From positions 62,001 to 126,000 of the forward strand of contig JBBDNK010000008.1 of NCBI GenBank assembly GCA_040877625.1: 64,000 nucleotides of DNA, given 5' to 3'. The first letter of the stretch is position 1, and every line of letters starts with the position of its first letter. Position numbers and translations under genes: made by a program. Shown piece by piece: positions 1 through 7,934 of this stretch. The stretch comes from Methylonatrum sp040877625. Lineage in GTDB: Bacteria; Pseudomonadota; Gammaproteobacteria; Nitrococcales; Aquisalimonadaceae. The notes below the pieces were generated by a model. That model was not told the origin of the DNA and ran no database searches. It worked only from the letters and a program-made list of their open reading frames with translations.

Positions 1-2
1 CC

Positions 3-1124
3 AATGCGGACGTTACCACCACGTTGCTGCGTGACCGCCTGTTCCTGGACTTGGGCGCAACCCACGACCAACAGGCAGTCACTCTGGGCGGCCCGCTCGT
101 CGACGACAACGCGTTGATAACCGGTAGCCGTGCCAACACCATCGAGTACCGTATAAGCCCCTATCTATTCCAGGATCTCGGCCCTGTCGGTACGGCAATG
201 GCACGTTACGCCTACACGCGTACCAATTACGACAAACAATTGGAGAATGCCTACCGTCAGTCCGGCAACCTCGTCGTCACCAGCCCGCCGCAGGCCGACC
301 CTGTCTCCTGGCAGGCGAGCGCCAGCAGCGAGCGCGTCGAGCAATATCAGGAGGCCCGGTATTTCGACGATGCATTCCTGGAGCTCGGCTATTTGCTCAC
401 CGGGCGGCTGCGGCTGACCGGCCGCGCCGGGCTTGAAACCGAACTGGGGCCAAGCCATCGCCAGAATCGTTTTGACGAAAGCTACTGGGGCGGAGGCTTT
501 CGCTGGACTGGCGATCGCACCCTGATCGAGGCCCGTTACGGTAACCGGTTTTACGGCGATACCTACTTTGCCGCCATCAGCCGGCGGTCGTCCCAGTTGA
601 CCATGAACCTGGACTACACCGAGACGCAGCAGATCTCCGATCGCTTCTCCGTGCTGACGCCAGGAGATGTCGGCCTGCCCGACTCCGTCACGGACCCGGA
701 CACGGGGGACACCGTGTTCCTGCCCTCCGTCGTGCTGGCCGAGAACGAGATTTTTCTCAGCAAGCGCGGCAGCGCCTCGGTCAGCTTTGTGACCGGACGC
801 TCGAACATCCGCCTCGGCGCGTTCAACGAAGAGCGTGAATACGTGGCGACCGGAGAAACCGAAGATCGCATGGGCGGCGCCTTCTCCTGGCGCTGGCAGT
901 GGCTGCCGCGCACCGCCGTCATTCCTCGTGTCATGTGGGAGCACATCGAACTCCGCGACGGACGAGAGGACACGCTCCGCGGTGCACAGATCAGCCTCGC
1001 GCATCTGCTCAGCCCGGACATGCAGGCGGGAGCCAGTGTGCGGCGGCAGCAGCGCGTTTCCAGCGACGCCGGGGCCGACTACACCGAGCACGCGGTGATT
1101 ATCCAAGTGACGCGGTTGTTCTGA
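3..1124 (+). CDS. Outer-membrane beta-barrel protein, PEP-CTERM-system type (5' end missing)
   Basis: The reading frame is open from the window edge, so the N-terminus and any signal peptide lie outside. The visible ~374 residues alternate short amphipathic strands and polar turns, rich in Tyr, Arg and Asp, and end in Thr-Arg-Leu-Phe, the terminal aromatic expected of a BAM-inserted barrel. The style resembles the uncharacterised beta-barrel family found beside XrtA. The stop is one base before the xrtA start, so the two are co-transcribed. A likely role is secretion or anchoring of the exopolysaccharide across the outer membrane; that is inferred from context. A second barrel gene lies at 60956. 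Confidence 0.72.
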   Translation, partial: NADVTTTLLRDRLFLDLGATHDQQAVTLGGPLVDDNALITGSRANTIEYRISPYLFQDLGPVGTAMARYAYTRTNYDKQLENAYRQSGNLVVTSPPQADPVSWQASASSERVEQYQEARYFDDAFLELGYLLTGRLRLTGRAGLETELGPSHRQNRFDESYWGGGFRWTGDRTLIEARYGNRFYGDTYFAAISRRSSQLTMNLDYTETQQISDRFSVLTPGDVGLPDSVTDPDTGDTVFLPSVVLAENEIFLSKRGSASVSFVTGRSNIRLGAFNEEREYVATGETEDRMGGAFSWRWQWLPRTAVIPRVMWEHIELRDGREDTLRGAQISLAHLLSPDMQAGASVRRQQRVSSDAGADYTEHAVIIQVTRLF

Positions 1125-1125
1125 A

Positions 1126-2643
1126 ATGAGCGCCATGGAGCCGGGCATAACACACGCACGCTGGTCAATGATTCGCTGGGATGCGGTCGCGGTCGCCGCG
1201 GCGCTGCTGCTGGCGATAGTTGCCGCCACCGCACCGCTGCAAACCCTGTTCTCGCGCTGGTTGAAGTTCGACGAGGCGTACTCCCACGGCCTGTTCGTGC
1301 TCGGCATCACGCTGTTTCTGCTCTACCGGGTGCTGCGCGATCGGCACTTCCTGCTTGCCCCCAGCATCAGCGGCATCATTCTCGCCGGCCTGACCGCCAC
1401 CGCCATCGCCATGGCGGACGTCATCAATATTCAGATCCTGCAGCAGATGGGGGCGGTGTTTCTCTGGTGGGCTATCATCGCCGCCATGCTCGGCTGGCGA
1501 GCCGCCCTGCATTGTCTGATCCCCGTCGGCTTTCTCTATTACGCCGTGCCGTTCTGGGACTACCTGGCCATGCCGCTGCAACTGCTGGCGGTCGTCATCA
1601 ACGACGCCCTGCTGGGGCTGCTCGGCATCCACTTCCGCGTGGACGGCGTGTTCATTCAACTGCTGGATATCGGCACCTTTGAAGTGGCGCACGGCTGTTC
1701 CGGCCTGCGCTATCTGGTGGTCGCACTGACCCTGGCGACCCTGTTCAGCGCGCTTAATCTCAGCCGTGTACGAGACTGGGTCCTGCTGCACGCCGTCGCC
1801 ATCGGCCTTGCGCTGCTGGTCAACTGGGTGCGGATATTCGTGATCATCCTGGTGGGCTACGAGTCGCGCATGGAGAGCGCGCTGATCCACCAGCACGAAC
1901 TGTTCGGCTGGATACTGTTCCTGTTCGCGCTGGCGCCGTTTTTCTATATTGCCAACCGGCTGGCGAACAACGCTCCGCCACCGCGGCCGCCTGAGCGAGA
2001 CGCACGGGTGACATCGGGCTCCGGCACGCGCTCGCAGGTTGGTATCGGGCTGGCCGTGCTGGTGGCCGTCGTCATCGGCCCCGTCATCTACCTGGCAGGG
2101 CCAAAGGCCGCCACCGAAACGGCTGAATTGCAGCCGCCAATGCGCCTCGGCACACTCGAGCGACAGCCGTTGCCGCGGCCCAATGTATGGTCTCCCATCA
2201 TGCATCGGGTCGATCAGGTGGTGAATGAGACTTACCAGCAGGCCGACGGTGCGGTGCTCGATCTCGGCATCTGGTATTACGCCAGTCAGCGCCAGGGCCA
2301 CGAACTGGTGCAATACGGTAACCGGATCCACGACCCAACCGAATGGCGTATCGAACAACGCCAGGCTGCGCCGGGGGGCTGGTCCATGGCGGTGCTGTCG
2401 AACCGCTACTTCAGCGACCACCGCGTGATCGCGACCAGCTACTACGTGGCGGGGCGGTGGGCCAGCAGCGAGCTCGCGGTGAAGGCGCACCTGCTGCGCG
2501 GCGCATTCACAGGGCGCCGGGACGGCGCCCTGGTGGCCCTGACCATGCGCTGCCCGGAAGCCTCCTGCGATGAGAGCAAGGCGGACCTGCTGCGCCTGCT
2601 GGCCGAACAGGAACTGCCCGGCACCATCGGGACCATCTTCTAG
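1126..2643 (+). CDS. xrtA: Exosortase A fused to an EpsI domain
   Basis: Inner-membrane cysteine protease/transpeptidase-like enzyme that processes proteins carrying a C-terminal PEP-CTERM signal. Residues ~20-280 form about eight hydrophobic helices. The three catalytic signatures are present: Cys191 in HGCSGLRY, Arg236 in NWVRIF and His257 in HELFGW. After a Pro/Arg-rich linker (~282-300) and one more hydrophobic segment, residues ~325-505 match the periplasmic EpsI domain, with the WYYASQ...QYGNRI type sequence. Fusion of the two is known for XrtA. The ATG follows the upstream stop by one base. The TAG stop lies inside a CTAG shared with the stop of the opposite-strand gene. The only clear substrate in the window is at 53436. 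Confidence 0.93.
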   Translation: MSAMEPGITHARWSMIRWDAVAVAAALLLAIVAATAPLQTLFSRWLKFDEAYSHGLFVLGITLFLLYRVLRDRHFLLAPSISGIILAGLTATAIAMADVINIQILQQMGAVFLWWAIIAAMLGWRAALHCLIPVGFLYYAVPFWDYLAMPLQLLAVVINDALLGLLGIHFRVDGVFIQLLDIGTFEVAHGCSGLRYLVVALTLATLFSALNLSRVRDWVLLHAVAIGLALLVNWVRIFVIILVGYESRMESALIHQHELFGWILFLFALAPFFYIANRLANNAPPPRPPERDARVTSGSGTRSQVGIGLAVLVAVVIGPVIYLAGPKAATETAELQPPMRLGTLERQPLPRPNVWSPIMHRVDQVVNETYQQADGAVLDLGIWYYASQRQGHELVQYGNRIHDPTEWRIEQRQAAPGGWSMAVLSNRYFSDHRVIATSYYVAGRWASSELAVKAHLLRGAFTGRRDGALVALTMRCPEASCDESKADLLRLLAEQELPGTIGTIF

Positions 2644-3527
2644 CCCGTCCCCCGCAACACCAGCTTCGCCAGTGCCCGCCACGGCGGCCGTGCCACCGGG
2701 TTATGCCGTAACGCTCGGGCATAGCAGGCCAGAGCCTCCCCGCGCCGCCCCTCGGAGGCGAGATAGCGCCCCTTGCGGGTATGGAAGTGGCACCAGCCCA
2801 TGCGCGCCTCGGCGGGCGTCACCCGATCGCCGTGCTCGGCGAGAAAATCCCGCAAGATGGCCTCGTTGGTGTCGAAGCGCCGGGTCTTGTCGGAGGAAAT
2901 CTGATCCGCCATGACACGGTAGTAGGCCAGGTATTCCGGAATGTAGAGAAACCGGTAATAGGCCGAGAACCGCAGCCACAGATCGTAATCATCCGCCACG
3001 CGGCGCCGCCCGCTCATCCCGCCGCGCTCATCGAAGCAGCGCCGGCGCGTCATCGCTGTGTTCATGCTCACGCAATTGTCGCGCAGCATCTGAGGCACGA
3101 TCCGGCCGCTATGGCGTTTCATGTTCTCGCGGGAGATTTCGGCGCCGGTCTCGTCGATGGTGATGGCATCACCGTAAATGATATCCACATCCGGGTTATC
3201 CTCGAATGCTCGCAAGGAGATCTCCAGCTTCTCCGGCAGCCAGGCGTTGTCGGAGTCAAGAAAGCAGACGAACTCGCCCTTGGCGTGTGAAAGAGCGAGG
3301 TTTCGGGCCACGCTCTGGCCTTGATTTTCCTGACGAAAGTACTGAATCCGCTTATCCGGAAGATACCGTTCCATGAGCGTCGCGGTGTCGTCTGTTGACC
3401 CGTCATCCACAACCAGCAGTTCAAAGTGTGGCCAGGTCTGGGCCAGCACGCTCTCGATCGCCTGGCCAAGGTAGTCGGCGCGGTTGAAGGTGGGTGTTAT
3501 GACGGTGATCAGTGGCTCACTGTTCAT
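2640..3527 (-). CDS. Family 2 glycosyltransferase
   Basis: Cytoplasmic GT-A enzyme, 295 residues from the chosen ATG. It begins with VITPTFNRADYL, followed by VVDDGSTDDT (nucleotide contact) and FLDSDNAW (metal-binding DxD-like motif). The C-terminal third carries a helical, TPR-like tail. An in-frame start 60 bases upstream exists but would overlap the FemAB-like gene by 34 bases and adds residues not needed by the fold; the inner ATG is 26 bases after that gene's stop. It is the last gene of the 11004-2640 operon and probably adds one sugar of the repeat unit; donor and acceptor cannot be read from sequence. Confidence 0.86.
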   Translation of the reverse strand: MNSEPLITVITPTFNRADYLGQAIESVLAQTWPHFELLVVDDGSTDDTATLMERYLPDKRIQYFRQENQGQSVARNLALSHAKGEFVCFLDSDNAWLPEKLEISLRAFEDNPDVDIIYGDAITIDETGAEISRENMKRHSGRIVPQMLRDNCVSMNTAMTRRRCFDERGGMSGRRRVADDYDLWLRFSAYYRFLYIPEYLAYYRVMADQISSDKTRRFDTNEAILRDFLAEHGDRVTPAEARMGWCHFHTRKGRYLASEGRRGEALACYARALRHNPVARPPWRALAKLVLRGTG

Positions 3528-3553
3528 CGCTCGGCCTTTTTGTTCAGTAGTAA

Positions 3554-4714
3554 TCACGGGTTCCTTCCAGGTGTGTCGTCTATCCATTTGCCGAATCCGC
3601 GGGAGAGCCGTTGCGGCAAGATCTCGTACACGGCGGCGGCTGCTTTCAGCCAGGGGGCCCTGAGGTACAGGCTGTTCTCGAACCGGATCTCGGTGCCTTG
3701 GAATCGGGCTTTGTAGAAGCTGGTTTTGCCGAGCCCCGCAAGCAGGTCGTAGTGGTGTACCTCCGGGTCCGCAAAGGCCGCTTCGATAGCAAAGCCGAGG
3801 TGCAAGGTGCCAAGGGAAACCTTGGGGTCGAAGTGCTCGTCGAAGCCAGCCTGGAGGTTGTATACGGTATCGCCCAAGTGAACATCGTAGAGCAGGGAGC
3901 GGATTCCACCGTCCAGATACAGGCCCGTCAGGTGTACTGTACTGCCGGGTCCGAGACGATCCAGAAACCGATGGTGGAATGCAAGGCTCTCGTTGGCAAA
4001 ACAGGGCTTGCCCCAGCGAGCAAGGTGCAATCGGTTGAGAATCGCCAGCGCCTTGCCGTAGTCCGTTTCCGGAACAAGGCTTATCGTCCGCCCGGATTTG
4101 GCAAGATACTGCCGCCGGTTATAGGCCTTCAAGCGCGTATTGGGACCAAGCCTGGCCAGCCAGTCGGAGAAATTTCCGGCGGTATCTATTCGAATACCAG
4201 GTTCCGATCTTCGCGGCATGTGTTTCGCCGACAGGCAATCCGCGGCTAGCTGCAGGTTCGACGATGCGCCTGAAGCGACGTGATCGCAGACCACCATGAG
4301 GTCCCAATGTTGCTGTTGCATCGCTTCGGCCAATGCTTCAACAACCGTGGTCCGTAGATGCCTGTCTACTATTAGATCGACATATTCCGTCCGGACTGTT
4401 GGGGCTATACGCCAGGCATTGCCGAGCAGATGTAACTCAGTGACGCCGTTTCCGGCGGGCAGCCGGCGCTTGCGCCTGAAGAAGGGTGCTACACCGACCA
4501 ACGTCTCACCTTCAAAGGCTGCAAACAGGAACAGCTCCAGGGCAAGCGGCTGGCTCCAGGTTTCCCACCAGGCAGAGAGCCATTCCCAGCCCATGAACAG
4601 AGGATCGGCATTGGATCGGGCAAGTAAATTGCGCCACTGATCCTGCATCGTCAGAAAATGACGCTCATCCAGTTGCTGGACAGTGATTGCGTTTTTTTGA
4701 CCTTGCAAACTCAT
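3554..4714 (-). CDS. GNAT/FemAB-like acyltransferase (CelD/BcsL type)
   Basis: 386-residue soluble protein of the GNAT superfamily subgroup that includes CelD-like and FemAB-like transferases. The N-terminal half has the DPLFMGWEWLSAWWETW signature typical of this group. The C-terminal acyltransferase half spans ~200-350, with RLKAYNRRQYL, LYLDGGIRSLLYDV and a final YDLLAGLGKTSFYKARF. FemAB-related proteins are regular members of XrtA loci, where they are thought to acylate or aminoacylate a glycan or lipid intermediate; the substrate is unknown. It sits 82 bases after the smaller GNAT gene in the same operon. Confidence 0.78.
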   Translation of the reverse strand: MSLQGQKNAITVQQLDERHFLTMQDQWRNLLARSNADPLFMGWEWLSAWWETWSQPLALELFLFAAFEGETLVGVAPFFRRKRRLPAGNGVTELHLLGNAWRIAPTVRTEYVDLIVDRHLRTTVVEALAEAMQQQHWDLMVVCDHVASGASSNLQLAADCLSAKHMPRRSEPGIRIDTAGNFSDWLARLGPNTRLKAYNRRQYLAKSGRTISLVPETDYGKALAILNRLHLARWGKPCFANESLAFHHRFLDRLGPGSTVHLTGLYLDGGIRSLLYDVHLGDTVYNLQAGFDEHFDPKVSLGTLHLGFAIEAAFADPEVHHYDLLAGLGKTSFYKARFQGTEIRFENSLYLRAPWLKAAAAVYEILPQRLSRGFGKWIDDTPGRNP

Positions 4715-4796
4715 CGAAAACCTGCGCTAACGGTCTCGATCTTCTGCTCAGGCCGGTTCGCTATATTATGCACGGTATAATGTTCCCTTTCCGCTC

Positions 4797-5423
4797 TCAT
4801 TCGCCGAGGCGGCAGGGCCTCCAGGGTTCGCGTGATCGCTTTGGGTACAGGTTTAACTTCGGTAGCCCCGGGAGATCGATGGAGAGGTGGTAAATCAGGC
4901 GGAATTCGTTGTTCAATCGCAGACAATTTATGATGGACGCAAAGTTTCGGACACCAACAAAAGTATACGTTGTCTCAATGCCCTCATTTTTTAGTGTCTT
5001 TTTCATGTAGCTATCGATACGTCGCTGTAATTTTCGCCCTCTGAAATCCTCTCGCACGAATGTCCTGTGAAACAGGGACCTCTTGGCAGCGTTTCTTAGC
5101 ATGGCTCCAAATCCCTTGAAAACAGCACTTTTCGGGCCGGCAATCCATTGCATGGCCACGATGTCGGTCTCCGCAACCGCTACAAAACAGCGCTCTCCAT
5201 TGCCGAGTTGCGTCGAGAGCCGGGAGAGTTGTCCACGTCGTTCCTCGTTTGTCTGATGCGGATAAGTCAATTTGGCCAGGTTGTGCACGTCGGTTTCGTT
5301 CGTCCCGTCCAACTCCCGGATGACAAGACCGTCCGTGATGTCGTCGTGTTGTGACCATGGTGCCGCCGCACCTGTCAGATCGCTGCGAAATAGCACGTAT
5401 GCATCGAGATCCCACAAGGTCAT
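4797..5423 (-). CDS. GNAT-fold N-acyltransferase
   Basis: 208 residues. The C-terminal half contains the GNAT core: a FVREDFRGRKLQRRI stretch fits motif A (acyl-CoA pyrophosphate contact, R/Q-x-x-G-x-G/A-like but with Arg-Lys replacing the small residues), followed by NFASIINCLRLNNE, the usual N-x-x-S-I helix near the acceptor. The ATG overlaps the stop of the ATP-grasp gene by four bases (ATGA), so the two are translationally coupled and probably act in sequence. A likely role is N-acylation of an amino sugar or amino acid on the glycan. The substrate is not inferable. Confidence 0.7.
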   Translation of the reverse strand: MTLWDLDAYVLFRSDLTGAAAPWSQHDDITDGLVIRELDGTNETDVHNLAKLTYPHQTNEERRGQLSRLSTQLGNGERCFVAVAETDIVAMQWIAGPKSAVFKGFGAMLRNAAKRSLFHRTFVREDFRGRKLQRRIDSYMKKTLKNEGIETTYTFVGVRNFASIINCLRLNNEFRLIYHLSIDLPGLPKLNLYPKRSREPWRPCRLGE

Positions 5424-6643
5424 GACCCGAGCCTCCGACGGACAACGGAGGAGACAAGCCGAAGAAACGGCTTCGGGTCTGACAGTTTGAAAATCAGAGG
5501 ATGGGGAATGCCGTGGCGAAGCCCGCTGAAAAAGAGCCTGACAAATTTACGCCATGCGTTTTGATTCTGGCAGTGCCGATAGGTTGCGAGTTCATCGATC
5601 CATAGCCCTGACCGTGTGTTGGTTATTGGGCGTCCAGGTTCGTAGGCTATCTTCAGCATGGCGCATGCCAATGCCCGCGTCGGATTATGATGTCCGAGCA
5701 CCGATACCGCGGACTGGTGATCATTGCGGCCGACCGTCGGCTCCGTGATGTAGTATCGGCCATCTCGACGGTCGCGCTTGAATTCTATCGAACCCAGCCC
5801 GCGAAGCTCGGCCTTCACCAGAATGTCGCGACTGTATTCGAGTAGCGCTGGATCCCTAATGAGATGGCAAATGGCGGTTGAACCGGTAAGAGGAGGCCAC
5901 TGCATGAGCTTTCGACCGCATAGTTCGTCCAGCAAATGACCTGATTCATCAAACGAGAAGAGGCAAAAATAAACATCATCATCTTCGCCATCTATCCATG
6001 ATTGCACAAGGTAACGTTCACAGAGGGTGAAAAGGTCAATACCGTTTGTAATGGCCTCGATATCTGCGTTGTCCCTGACCCAGAGTACCTTTCGGTTCCC
6101 CATCCGGCTATCCCAGTCGGGGTTGCGGACCAATGGTTTGACGATAACGGGAAACCTGGCGTTCTGGAGCGCAAGGCTGAGCTCGGATAAATTTCCGACG
6201 ACCGTCGACGCTGGCACAGCGAACCCGTTTTTCTCCGCCCAGGTATGGAATAGGGTCTTGTCGAGCATCAGGTTGGTTGCGTCCGGCGATGGCAGCGTAA
6301 ACGTATACAGCCTGGCCAATTCGTCACGCCTGCGGCTTGCTGCCGCGACGAGATCATCCTGAGAAAGAAACAGCAGAGGCTTCTTGTCCGCGGGAGTCTG
6401 GAAATCCAGCGTCAGAAGCTTGTCGATCTGTTTGTCGGCGTCGGCATCGACCAGGACGATTCTTGCCCAGACATTGGAGCGGCAACAGGGCGCGGAGGGG
6501 GTTGTCGTTAGCCCCCAGATCGTCACCGGCAGATCGCGAAGCGCGCGCGCGGTCGTCAAGCCGGTCGGGGTGTCGGCGCCGGTCACAACAACGGTGGTGA
6601 TGGTGGGGTGCGAGGTGCGCCCCGATGATATGGACGTTTTCAT
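5420..6643 (-). CDS. ATP-grasp carboxylate-amine ligase-like protein
   Basis: About 407 residues. It starts with a Rossmann-like strand (TTVVVTGADTPTGLTTARAL), then the ATP-grasp domain from ~105 to 330: LMLDKTLFHTWAEKNG, FPVIVKPL (ATP-binding lysine), YLVQSWIDGEDDDV, and GSIEFKRD...YITEPTVGRND with the acidic and Asn metal ligands. ATP-grasp enzymes join a carboxylate to an amine or thiol through an acyl phosphate. With the coupled GNAT gene and the amidotransferase upstream this suggests amide decoration of the polysaccharide. The ATG at 6643 is preferred; a TTG 42 bases upstream lies inside a hairpin arm. No good ribosome site is seen before either. Confidence 0.78.
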   Translation of the reverse strand: MKTSISSGRTSHPTITTVVVTGADTPTGLTTARALRDLPVTIWGLTTTPSAPCCRSNVWARIVLVDADADKQIDKLLTLDFQTPADKKPLLFLSQDDLVAAASRRRDELARLYTFTLPSPDATNLMLDKTLFHTWAEKNGFAVPASTVVGNLSELSLALQNARFPVIVKPLVRNPDWDSRMGNRKVLWVRDNADIEAITNGIDLFTLCERYLVQSWIDGEDDDVYFCLFSFDESGHLLDELCGRKLMQWPPLTGSTAICHLIRDPALLEYSRDILVKAELRGLGSIEFKRDRRDGRYYITEPTVGRNDHQSAVSVLGHHNPTRALACAMLKIAYEPGRPITNTRSGLWIDELATYRHCQNQNAWRKFVRLFFSGLRHGIPHPLIFKLSDPKPFLRLVSSVVRRRLGS

Positions 6644-6676
6644 GGTTGGGCGTTGTCGTCCGACACTAGCCCGAAT

Positions 6677-6705
6677 GCGGGCCAATCAAGGGCCGCTTGG
6701 CCCGC
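6677..6705. repeat. Perfect 9-bp inverted repeat between two operon genes
   Basis: GCGGGCCAA (6677-6685) and TTGGCCCGC (6697-6705) are perfect complements around an 11-base spacer. It lies in the 181-base gap between the O-acyltransferase stop and the ATP-grasp start. On the transcript it would form a GC-rich stem-loop about 35 bases before the ATG. No T-run follows, so it is more likely a partial terminator, RNA-processing or stabilising hairpin than a classical terminator. Confidence 0.6.
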
Positions 6706-6824
6706 TACCAGAATCATCGTCAAATGAGCTCTCCCGTACGGACGTTGTGCACCCCTGTCTGCATAGAATGCCTTGGCAGCGATAGTCCTCACAATGGGAT
6801 TCTGCTTTCCCTTCGAAGCTGGGT

Positions 6825-7934
6825 TCAAGACGGAGTATCTCTTGACAGCGACGGCGTGTATCGGACCTTCTTCTCAAGTAACGGCCGCTCAATTAGATGG
6901 TAAGACGCCATCGCCATCAGTAACCCCACCATAATTCCCGTTCCGAGCTGAAAAGTAACGGGAAGCGCCGCTGTAAGTTTGCGTCCGATTTGAAGGCCCC
7001 AAATGTGATAGAGGTACAACGGGTAAGAGACTGCTCCAAAGTACACCGCGACTCGATGGTTCAGCCAGCACCACCATCGGCCCTGGCCAAGCTGAATCAA
7101 CTGAACCAACAAGACGGCCATCAGCACTGCGTCCAATGTAAATGCCGGCCCATAGGCATAATGGGCGCTGGAGACCTGTCGGGAAAGATGGAGTAGCGCC
7201 AGTGTGACCAGCGGTGTCCAGGCCCACCAGGCAAGGACGGTACCGATACGCTGGAACAACTGGCGCTTCAACAGCACGGCAAGCAGGCAGCCGACGGCCA
7301 GGTTGTCGAAACGGGTGTCAAAGGCGTTATAGACATACGACGGGCCGAGATCGAGGACCGAGAACGCGATGCTCCGCCAGGAGGCAACGAGCAGGATAAG
7401 CCCCAACAGCCCGGCAACCAGCCATGCCTGCCCGCGTCGAACCAGAAATAGAAACAGTACAGGCCAGATCAGATAAAACTGTTCTTCCACGGCAAGGGAC
7501 CATGCATGGGCTATCGATGCACTAGCATGCCCTTCAATGGCATTGTAATAATTGACGAGATAAAAGACCCCAGGCCATATCAGCGGCTCAATGTCACTGT
7601 TGCCGCGCCAGAGGTCCATGCTGATTGAAAAGGCAAGAAACGCGTAGTACGCGGGGAATATTCTGTAAGCCCGACGTAGAAAAAAGTGCTTCAGCGAGAC
7701 CGTCTTGTGAGTCTCGTATTCCTGAAGTAGAAGCCAGGTGATCAGAAACCCGCTCAGTACGAAAAAACCGCTGACGCCATGACGCGCCGAGAACAGCCCC
7801 GAGTAGCCGGCATGGGCCAGCACGACCGAGAAGACCGCCAACATCCGGAATCCGCCAAGGGCGGGTATGGTACGGCTGTTTAGAAGCTTGCCGAAATGCG
7901 CTTCCGCCGTTGCCAGGCTATTTTCTGAATCCAT
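6825..7934 (-). CDS. Membrane O-acyltransferase (acyltransferase 3 / OafA-like)
   Basis: 369 residues with about ten hydrophobic helices. The family hallmarks are at the N-terminus: RMLAVFSVVLAHAG with the essential His41, then GVSGFFVLSGFLIT and FFLRRAYRIFPAYY. These integral inner-membrane enzymes transfer acetyl or other acyl groups to hydroxyls of surface glycans on the periplasmic side. The start overlaps the end of the asparagine-synthase gene by 17 bases, so it belongs to the same operon. It probably acetylates the repeat unit made by the surrounding transferases; the acyl group and position are unknown. Confidence 0.88.
   Translation of the reverse strand: MDSENSLATAEAHFGKLLNSRTIPALGGFRMLAVFSVVLAHAGYSGLFSARHGVSGFFVLSGFLITWLLLQEYETHKTVSLKHFFLRRAYRIFPAYYAFLAFSISMDLWRGNSDIEPLIWPGVFYLVNYYNAIEGHASASIAHAWSLAVEEQFYLIWPVLFLFLVRRGQAWLVAGLLGLILLVASWRSIAFSVLDLGPSYVYNAFDTRFDNLAVGCLLAVLLKRQLFQRIGTVLAWWAWTPLVTLALLHLSRQVSSAHYAYGPAFTLDAVLMAVLLVQLIQLGQGRWWCWLNHRVAVYFGAVSYPLYLYHIWGLQIGRKLTAALPVTFQLGTGIMVGLLMAMASYHLIERPLLEKKVRYTPSLSRDTPS

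Noticed and set aside
1165..2682. A 505-codon open frame antisense to xrtA
   Set aside because: It mirrors the exosortase codon by codon in a GC-rich region, shows Gln/His/Arg-rich low-complexity translation and no domain, while the plus strand has all catalytic motifs.
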